The position numbers and the translations under genes were made by a program. DNA of 64,000 bases from Ignavibacteriales bacterium (GTDB taxonomy: Bacteria; Bacteroidota; Ignavibacteria; Ignavibacteriales; Ignavibacteriaceae), in the NCBI GenBank assembly GCA_016709155.1, contig JADJEI010000013.1, forward strand, positions 62,001-126,000, read 5' to 3'. This document shows, piece by piece, positions 49,997 through 57,444 of this stretch. Positions within the stretch are counted from its first letter, which is position 1. Each line of letters starts with the position of its first letter. Under the pieces are notes generated by a model. It ran no database searches and was not told the DNA's origin. It saw only the letters and a list, made by a program, of their open reading frames with translations.

Positions 49997-51547
49997 ATGA
50001 AAAAGTTTTTTTTACTTTTCACACTTTTGGTTTCTCTTCTCATGGTTACAACATCAACCGCTACAGTAATAAATGTATCGGTAGATAATTTTTTCTTCTC
50101 ACCATCCTCTTTTGATGCAGCAGTTGGCGACACCGTTACGTGGACTCTTATAAATGGCTTTCACACAACCACTTCAACTTCAGTTCCTTTTGGAGCATCA
50201 AGCTGGGATTACACTTTTGCAGGTGCCGGAGATACTTACAGTTATGTAATTACTGTTGCCGGCGTGTATGAATATTTGTGCATGATTCATCCCACACTTA
50301 TGATAGCTTCATTTTCTACTTCGGTTCCCTTCCCCTTTGTTGAAGATTTTGATTTTCCCGCAGGAGATAATTTAACTTTTCATGGATGGACGGCTCATAG
50401 TTCAGGCGGCACAAATCCTCAAACAGTTGATGTGTCGGGTTTAACTTTTACAAATTATCCTTCTTCAGGGATTGGTAACTCTGCTTTACTTGACAACACA
50501 AGCGAAGACACCCACAGACTTTTCGATGAAGTTACAAGCGGGACAGTTTATTATTCTTTAATGGTGAAAGTTGATGCTATTGCTACCGGTTACTTTATTC
50601 ATCTTGCACCAAACCCGCACAACACATTTGATTTTAGAGCAAGACTGTGGATTACAGGAACTGGCTCTAATTATGGAATCGGTTTGAGCTATGCAAGCTC
50701 TGATACACTTTTTACGCCGCACGAATACATTACCGGCACTACATATCTTTGTGTTGTTAAGTATGAAGTTGTTGATGGAACACAGAATGATATAGCCAGT
50801 CTTTACGTTTTTGACGAAACTGATCCATTCCCCGGAACGGAGCCTGTTACTCCAACAGTTGGTCCTATTTTAAATACAACTACAAGTGCAGATATCAATC
50901 CTGGATCAATTAACTTAAGACAATACAGCTCTTCCCAAAATATTGTCGTTGATGGAATCAGAATCGGTAATACGTGGGCTGGTATTGTACCGGTTGAACT
51001 AACTTCCTTCACAGCAAATGTTAAGGATGGGGCAGTAGTTCTTAACTGGCAGACTGCAACCGAAACTAACAACAGCGGCTTTGAGATTGAACGAAAATCT
51101 TCAAACCAAAGCTGGATAAGAGTTGGATTTGTTGAAGGAAGTGGTACTACCACCGAAAAACAATATTACTCGTTCACAGATAACAATATCAATTCTGGAA
51201 ATTACAGCTACAGATTAAAACAGTTGGACTTCAACGGCGCTTATGAATATTCTAAAACTGTTGAGGTTGAAGTTGTTGAACCCAACAAATATGAGCTTGT
51301 TCAGAACTATCCCAACCCATTTAATCCAACTACAACGATTGAGTTCACAATTCCTCAAGCTTCAAAAGTCAGTTTGAAAGTTTACAACTTACTCGGACAG
51401 GAAGTTAGAACTCTCGTAAATGGAATTAAAGATGCAGGCACACATAAAATAAATTTTGATGCAAAAGAATTAAACAGCGGAATGTACATTTACAAAATTG
51501 AAGCAGGATCTTTTACGCAGGTAAGAAAGATGACTTTGCTGAAATAA
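49997..51547 (+). CDS. secreted cupredoxin-like protein with T9SS domain
   Basis: The signal peptide MKKFFLLFTLLVSLLMVTTS is followed by a plastocyanin-like domain (residues about 24-110, NVSVDNFFFSPSSFDAAVGD) with copper-ligand candidates in GFHTT and LCMIHPTLM. A larger beta-rich region of unknown type, an FN3-like segment (VPVELTSFTAN) and a type-II T9SS domain (YPNPFNPTTTIEF ... LLK) follow. The sorting domain closely matches that of the gene at 11236. GGAGA precedes the ATG. The FN3 loop here (SSNQSW) is the short version that lacks inserted repeats. Confidence 0.85.
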   Translation: MKKFFLLFTLLVSLLMVTTSTATVINVSVDNFFFSPSSFDAAVGDTVTWTLINGFHTTTSTSVPFGASSWDYTFAGAGDTYSYVITVAGVYEYLCMIHPTLMIASFSTSVPFPFVEDFDFPAGDNLTFHGWTAHSSGGTNPQTVDVSGLTFTNYPSSGIGNSALLDNTSEDTHRLFDEVTSGTVYYSLMVKVDAIATGYFIHLAPNPHNTFDFRARLWITGTGSNYGIGLSYASSDTLFTPHEYITGTTYLCVVKYEVVDGTQNDIASLYVFDETDPFPGTEPVTPTVGPILNTTTSADINPGSINLRQYSSSQNIVVDGIRIGNTWAGIVPVELTSFTANVKDGAVVLNWQTATETNNSGFEIERKSSNQSWIRVGFVEGSGTTTEKQYYSFTDNNINSGNYSYRLKQLDFNGAYEYSKTVEVEVVEPNKYELVQNYPNPFNPTTTIEFTIPQASKVSLKVYNLLGQEVRTLVNGIKDAGTHKINFDAKELNSGMYIYKIEAGSFTQVRKMTLLK

Positions 51548-51578
51548 TTTATTTCCCAAATAATTCTGTTTATAAAAA

Positions 51579-51608
51579 GTCCCGCTTTGTTAGCGGGACT
51601 TTTTTTTT
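51579..51608 (+). terminator. rho-independent terminator after the cupredoxin gene
   Basis: AGTCCCGCT and AGCGGGACT form a perfect stem followed by a long T-run. Confidence 0.9.
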
Positions 51609-51730
51609 ATCTGATATTTCATTAACCCATCACTCTGTAATTGATAAAACATTGAATTCGAGACCAATAAAAAAGAATCATGTTTAGATGATCTAATTTT
51701 ACTTGGATAAGATTGTAAAAAATGTACACA

Positions 51731-51975
51731 AGATTCTATCTTGGATGTCCGGGATATGATCTTGGGTGTCCAAGATGTAATCTTGGGTGTCCAAGATGTA
51801 ATCTTGGGTGTCCGAGATGTGATCTTGGGTGTCCAAGATATGATCTTGGGGGTCCAAGATATGATCTTGGGTGTCCAAGATGTGGGATCTTGGGTGTCCA
51901 AGACCGTGATCTTGGGTGTCCGAGATGTGATCTTGGGTGTCCAAGATGCCATCTTGGGTACATAAGATGTCATCT
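51731..51975 (+). repeat. 21-bp palindromic tandem array B
   Basis: Eleven units, nine of exactly 21 bp and two of 22-23 bp, consensus AGATGTGATCT followed by TGGGTGTCCA, then a terminal unit AGATGTCATCT. The first half is an inverted repeat. It is homologous to array A in the same orientation relative to the upstream gene (15 of 21 consensus positions agree). Several frames stay open through it, but the frame that is open in array A contains repeated TGA here. Confidence 0.92.
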
Positions 51976-52097
51976 TATGTGCGAATTTTAACGATTTTCG
52001 AGGTTTGGGGTGATTTTTAGAGGAAATGATTGCGGATAAGAAAGAATGGAAGTAAATTTTACTTAAAATGGAGTTTTTATCAGAAGGGCTTTAATAT
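51976..52097 (+). repeat. conserved 122-bp flank of array B
   Basis: Gapless match (96 of 122) to the minus strand of 12806-12927, including the palindrome AAGTAAA-T-TTTACTT at 52050-52064. The rest up to the next gene (52098-52384) shows nothing recognisable. Confidence 0.75.
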
Positions 52098-52384
52098 AGC
52101 TGGGCGGAGACTTTTATTAACAAACGCAATCAGTGGCTGAGTAAAAAAATATTGTTATTTTCTGTTGATGTGTTATTGAATTTGAATTTGGAAGTTAGTA
52201 TGTTCAACAAGCTTAAATTATTACAGTAACAATCCATAACACAAGCTGGTAAAACAGCCAAGTATAATTGCGATAATTGTATTATAAAAATTGAGAGTGT
52301 TTCAGCAAGTATTACTAATCGTTAAAATTATTAATAAGAGATGAGATTAAATTATTTCACACTTAAAATAAAGGAACCAATACA

Positions 52385-52684
52385 ATGATCAGAAGTGTTG
52401 AGGAGATTATAGAAAAGATAACCCAACAAATTAATCGTTCGGGACTGCCATATTCTTCCTGGTATGTTGGTATTGCTTCAGAACCAAAAGAGCGGCTATT
52501 TACGGAACATAAAGTTTCAGAAGACGGAACCTGGGCTCATGTAAATGCCGGGAGTAATGAAGCTGCAAAAAGTGTTCAAAAATATTTAGTGGAAAATTTA
52601 CAAACCGAAGGGGGCAGCGGCAGTGATGACGCCAGAATGACCCATGTTTATGCTTATGCAATTACATCCACCACGGTGGAGTGA
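52385..52684 (+). CDS. small protein with YVGI motif (GIY-YIG-like)
   Basis: A 99-residue protein with SSWYVGIASEPKERLFTEH, which resembles the start of a GIY-YIG nuclease domain (YVGIT...RL..H), then AHVNAGSNEAAKSVQKYLVE, GGSGSDDA and VYAYAITSTT. It is too short for a full nuclease and I cannot name a catalytic Arg or Glu with certainty. AAGGAACC precedes the ATG. It converges on the restriction-modification gene. Function unknown. Confidence 0.7.
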   Translation: MIRSVEEIIEKITQQINRSGLPYSSWYVGIASEPKERLFTEHKVSEDGTWAHVNAGSNEAAKSVQKYLVENLQTEGGSGSDDARMTHVYAYAITSTTVE

Positions 52685-52743
52685 AATAAAAATAAAATTG
52701 GTGCTATGTTCGGTTTTATATTTACAAAAAAAGAGTTGTCATT

Positions 52744-55511
52744 TTATCGGGCAGCTCTTTTGTTTTTTGGGGTTGCCAATAAAGGTGTTGTGTACTTCTC
52801 GTAAAGTTCAAATAAATATTCTATTCGCTTAGTTTCGTTTGGGAATGGTTGAGGGCGATAACATAAATCTACTGCTTTGTCTAATTCCTGGTGTGCTTTT
52901 ACTAATGATGGCGGCATTGTAAGCGGATCGTATAAATCTGCAAGACTGCTGTTAGGAAAATCTTTTCTTGTATCTAAAACTTTTTGTGCTTTTTCTTCTA
53001 CAAGTTTTATTTGTTTGTCTGTTGGATTATTAGGACAAGGAAAGTTGTTATATACAATACTTGCCGAATATTGGAAATCACTTTTCATCCTCCCACAAGT
53101 TGATCTCATCCAACTCATATGCATTAGAGAAGTCATTAATCCAAAAATAAAGAAATCAGCATTTGAATTATTAAAGCACTACCGCTCGATACAAAAGAAG
53201 GGTCTAAAATACCAATAGGTATATATTTTCTACTTTCTGAAGAGACTTTTGGAATTATAATATAATTGGTTGTGGGTTGACGTATCTCCCCAAAAAGCAT
53301 TGGCTGATCTGCCAATTTATTTGTTGCCGTCCTCTTACTACTTAATCTAAACCTTTTTGTTTTTTCAACACGATCAATGATAAAATTTGATTTTTTCAAC
53401 AAAACTGGATCAATGTTTTGTAACCATAAACACCATCTTTTTTTATTATTTATAAATTCATCACCACCTGTGTATCGCCTTATTGCCACATTTATGAATG
53501 GTTCATTTTTAATTGCTTCTTCTTTTTCCTCATCCGTTAATATCAAATGTCCTTCATCTATTGGCATACTGCCATAATTCATTTCAGGAAGCTTACAAAT
53601 TGGTGTTTTTCTATTCACTAATGTGTTGTCTTTACCTTCCACTAAAAAAGGGTTAATATTTTTTACTTTTATTTCGTGTGGCTCGCCTTTAATATCTTCA
53701 TATTCAAATAAATATTTTTCATTAGTATCATAATTAGCAAAGCCAATTATGACAACGTGTACTGCGGCCTTACCTCTTGCTTCGTTAGACCATTTAAATG
53801 TTCTGTGAGCAAAGTGTATTTTTATTTGGTATCTGTTAAAAAGTTCATTCCATAAAATACCAACCTGCTCACCTTGCGAAACAGAATTGGTAGAAACAAA
53901 AGCAACTTTAATATTTGTGTTTTGTATGTATTGAGCTGCTTTGATATACCAGCAGGTAACGTAATCGAGAACCCCTGCACCTTTTACACCGACAAAAATA
54001 TCATCCATATTTTTTTTTGCGTTGGATTTTGTTCTTTCTTGCCAATGAATGGTGGATTACCAAAAATATATGAAAACCTATTTCCATTGGTAAGAGAATC
54101 CCATTCACAACGGAGTGCATTAATCTTATGGATATTAGCTGCTTTTCTTAAAGGCAAGCGAATATAATATTTACCAAATTCATCAGATACCTTCATATTC
54201 ATCTGATGGTCGATCAACCACATTGCGACTTCAGCAATACGTGCTGGAAATTCTTCAAGCTCAATACCATAAAACTGGTCAACTTCAATTTTAACCATCT
54301 GGTTAATATTTATCTGAGCTTCATCGAGAGCTTCTTTATTGTATTTATAAAGTGTGAAGAGAGTGGTCTTTATTATTTCAAGTTCAAGTAATCGCAATTC
54401 CCTGTAAGTGATAACGAGGAAATTGCCGCAGCCGCAAGCCGGGTCAAGAAATTTTAATTTAGAAATTTTTGAGTGAAATGCTTCAAGTTTGTTTTTACTT
54501 CCCTTGGCATTCTCAAACTCATTCCAAAGTTCATCAAGAAATAAAGGTTTTATTACCTTAAGAATATTTTTTTCAGAGGTATAATGAGCACCGAGATTTC
54601 TTCTTTCGGTTGGATTCATTACGCTCTGGAACATAGAGCCAAAAATAGCAGGTGAGATTTTACTCCAATCAAGTTGACAGCATTCCAGCAAAGCCTGGCG
54701 CATTTTAGAATCAAAACTTGCAGTTGGCAATGCTTCTTCAAATAATTTACCGTTTACATAAGGAAACTCAGCAAGCTGCTCATCCAGATTTTTGAAACGA
54801 TCCTCTTTAGATGTATTTAATACCTGAAATAATTCCTGAAGTTTTGGTGCAAGATCGGAGCCATCTACACCAGTCCGCTGCTCGATAAAATCCTGAAATT
54901 GCTGTTTATTAAAGATGGTAGTGTCATCTGCAAACAGACAGAATAAAAGTCTAACTAAATAAACCTCTAAAGGATGACCATCATAACCAATAGCTTTAAG
55001 CTGATCGTGCAACTTGCCCATAAGTTCGGCAGCTTTAATATTTGCCGGATCTTGTTCTTTGTAAACTTTCTTTTGAAGACCTATTAAGTAACCAAAATGC
55101 TGAACATTTTTTACAAGTTGGCTAAGTGTAAAATCAGTTTCAGTTTCTTCTTCAAGATCATAAAGTCTAAAGTTTTCAAAATCGGATATGAGGATGTATT
55201 TGGGTATTTCGTATTCTTTAAGTCCGTCTATATAATCTTTGGCTTGCTTATAGGCTTTGTCGAGGTTTTTTCCACGACTTTTCATTTCTACTAAGATGGT
55301 CCCTTTCCACAGTAAATCTATGTAACCATCCGTATCATCAAGTTTTTTTTACTCTGTGTTCAAAGGTGGAGACTTTTCGACTGGAAATACCAAAGACATT
55401 AAAGAACTCAATAAGAAAAGGCTTAGCATCAGCTTCTTCATTAGATGCATCCTGCCATTCTTTAGAGAACTTAACAGCACGGGTTTTTATTTCATTCCAA
55501 CTTAAAGGCAT
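52744..55511 (-). CDS. MmeI-like type IIG/IIL restriction-modification enzyme (frameshifted)
   Basis: One polypeptide of about 920 residues combining nuclease, adenine-N6 methyltransferase and target-recognition functions. The N-terminus MPLSWNEIKTRAVKFSKEW and the nuclease site GYIDLLWKG...VEMKSRG (PD-D/ExK type) are MmeI-like. SAM motif FLDPACGCGNFL and catalytic NPPF (IFGNPPFIGKKEQ) lie in the middle. The recognition domain and C-terminus (NFPCPNNPTDKQ) follow. Breaks: an A8 run (55343-55350), an A9 run near 54010 and one base near 53150. If the reads are correct the gene is off; if not it is intact. No separate specificity subunit is needed in this family. Confidence 0.85.
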
Positions 55512-55679
55512 ATAAAAATGAATTATATAATTAACACTACTAATATAATTTAATGAAGATTCTACTGGTTAATTTTTATTTAGTATAGCTTTAATGATTT
55601 ATACTATTGTGCCCCTCACAGTCTTAACACAAAACTCCCCCTACTCAAGTATTCCAAAACAGTAAAAGTAATTTTCAAT

Positions 55680-55949
55680 CAGCCAAATGGGTTTGGGTTA
55701 AGCAGGGATTATACAAATCCATTTAATCCAAGTACAAAAATTAGTTGGCAGTCTCCAGTAGGCAGTTGGCAATCTTTAAAAGTTTATGATGTACTTGGAA
55801 ATGAAGTAGCCACACTTGTAGATGAATACAAAGCGGCAGGAACCTATGAAGTCGAATTTGATGCAGGCAAACTCAGCAGCGGAGTTTATTATTATAGTCT
55901 GCAGGCGGGTGGTAAATCGATAAGTCGTAAGATGACTTTGCTGAAATAA
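55680..55949 (+). pseudogene. remnant T9SS sorting domain
   Basis: A fragment reading DYTNPFNPSTKISW and then LKVYDVLGNEVATLVDEY ... SISRKMTLLK and a stop, with no upstream coding body or start. It is the tail of a lost or truncated secreted protein. An insertion SPVGSWQS sits where other sorting domains carry repeats (DNA 55748-55775). The hairpin at 56001-56030 would have been its terminator. Confidence 0.7.
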
Positions 55950-56000
55950 TATTTTGTAACCTTCGAGGTTTCTGCATAGCAAACTTGAAGTTTTTGGTTT

Positions 56001-56030
56001 AAAAAATGCCCGGGCAGCCGGGCATTTTTT
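56001..56030 (+). terminator. rho-independent terminator after the T9SS remnant
   Basis: AAAAAATGCCCGG, GCAG and CCGGGCATTTTTT form a perfect 13-bp stem with a T-run. Confidence 0.9.
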
Positions 56031-56110
56031 TATTACATCAATTGATATTCTTTAATGTAATTGTTACTTTAATATTAAAAGAAAATGAAATTATATTATC
56101 AGGTGAGAAA

Positions 56111-57367
56111 ATGAAAAGAATATTATTAACAATTATTGTTTTTGCTACAATTAATTTTGCTCAAACATATCACACTATAACGCTTGATGCCATTCTAACT
56201 GATTGGAACAATGGTGCAGAGCAATATACTGCGCCAGGCTCACAGAATGTTAATTGGTACTTTACCTGGGATAATTCTAATTTTTATCTTGCAGCAGAGA
56301 GGACATTTGGAAGTACTTTTGGAAACCAAGATGCTTTAACAATATTTATTGACACCGATGCAAATTTAACACCTGCCAATGGTACAGGTTCTACAACTGG
56401 TAATCTCTATCAAGGTGTTACAGCTACATTGCCATTTTCAGCAAATTATTCTGCAAGAATTGAACGATCTTATAAACAATCGGATCGCTGGGATGGTTCA
56501 GGCTGGACAACCATTACTAATAACATTCAAGATTTTAATAACGGTGAAACAAGAACAATAAGAGAAGTTAGTATTCCTTGGACTGAGATTGGAAATGGAT
56601 CAAAACCAAATGAAATTTACTTTCTAGCATATATCAGCTACTCTACAGGTATCTTTGCCAGCGTTCCATTTGGTAACGAAACACAAAATGGAAATGGTGC
56701 TAACAAAAATTTTGGGAGCTATTTTGGTGGATTTCAAACTACATCAGGAATTAATCCGAATGGAACAACTAATACCCCTCTCCCCGTCGAACTAACCTCC
56801 TTCTCAGCAACTACTATTGGTTCTTCTGTAAAACTTAACTGGCAAACTGCAACTGAAGTGAATAATTATGGCTTTGACATTGAACGGAACACACCCCTCA
56901 ATCCCCTCTCCAGAGGGGAAGTTGAAGATATGTGGGAAAAAATTGGTTTTGTAAATGGCAATGGAAATTCTAATTCACCCAAAGGTTATTCTTTTGTTGA
57001 TGATAATGTTTCTGCTGGCAGTTATTCATACAGACTAAAGCAAATTGATAATGATGGACAGTTTGAATATTCCAAAGTTATTGGAGTTTCATTTATGAAA
57101 CCTTCGGAGTTTAGCTTGGCGCAGAATTATCCTAATCCATTTAATCCGACAACTACAATTCAATTCACTCTGCCTCAAGCAGGTAATGTAAAGCTAACTT
57201 TGTTTAATCTGCTCGGTCAGAAAATCAAAACGTTAATAAATGAGTATAAAGAATCCGGTGTGCACACATTAAACTTCAACGCAAGCGATTTAAACAGCGG
57301 GCTTTATATTTATAAATTAGAAGCAAACGGTTTAGTCAAAACACGCAAAATGACATTGGTAAAATAA
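56111..57367 (+). CDS. secreted CBM9-like protein with T9SS domain
   Basis: I take the ATG at 56111, preceded by AGGTGAG, over the longer frame from 56006 because it starts a signal peptide (MKRILLTIIVFATINFAQ). The N-terminal domain (ITLDAILTDWNNGAEQYTA, VNWYFTWDNSNFYLAAERTFGS, LTIFIDTDANL) resembles a CBM9-like carbohydrate-binding fold. FN3-like and T9SS (YPNPFNPTTTIQF ... TLVK) segments follow. The FN3 loop carries an in-frame repeat (TPLNPLSRGEVEDMW; 56889-56926). Upstream of a secreted amylase gene, so a role in starch capture is plausible. Confidence 0.8.
   Translation: MKRILLTIIVFATINFAQTYHTITLDAILTDWNNGAEQYTAPGSQNVNWYFTWDNSNFYLAAERTFGSTFGNQDALTIFIDTDANLTPANGTGSTTGNLYQGVTATLPFSANYSARIERSYKQSDRWDGSGWTTITNNIQDFNNGETRTIREVSIPWTEIGNGSKPNEIYFLAYISYSTGIFASVPFGNETQNGNGANKNFGSYFGGFQTTSGINPNGTTNTPLPVELTSFSATTIGSSVKLNWQTATEVNNYGFDIERNTPLNPLSRGEVEDMWEKIGFVNGNGNSNSPKGYSFVDDNVSAGSYSYRLKQIDNDGQFEYSKVIGVSFMKPSEFSLAQNYPNPFNPTTTIQFTLPQAGNVKLTLFNLLGQKIKTLINEYKESGVHTLNFNASDLNSGLYIYKLEANGLVKTRKMTLVK
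56889..56926. repeat. CCCCTCTCC-family repeat in frame in the FN3 loop
   Basis: CCCCTC, AATCCCCTCTCC, AGAGGGG and AAGTTGAA encode TPLNPLSRGEVED between IERN and WEKIGF. It belongs to the same family as 33749-33790 but is inserted at a different loop. Confidence 0.8.
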
Positions 57368-57374
57368 CTTAATG

Positions 57375-57412
57375 CTGCCTTCGGGGTTGCTAATCAGAAA
57401 TTTCGAAGGCAG
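57375..57412 (+). terminator. hairpin between the CBM9-like gene and the amylase gene
   Basis: CTGCCTTCG and CGAAGGCAG can pair over about 20 loop bases, followed within a few bases by a T-rich stretch. Possible terminator or attenuator ahead of the amylase gene. Confidence 0.6.
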
Positions 57413-57444
57413 TGTATTTAATTCACATTTTTTTAATCCTCCCC

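Noticed and set aside
51699..51991. Several overlapping repeat proteins (LGCPRCD, HPRSHLG and similar) on both strands of array B
   Set aside because: Many frames are open at once, as expected of a 21-bp repeat; none has a start site or conservation.
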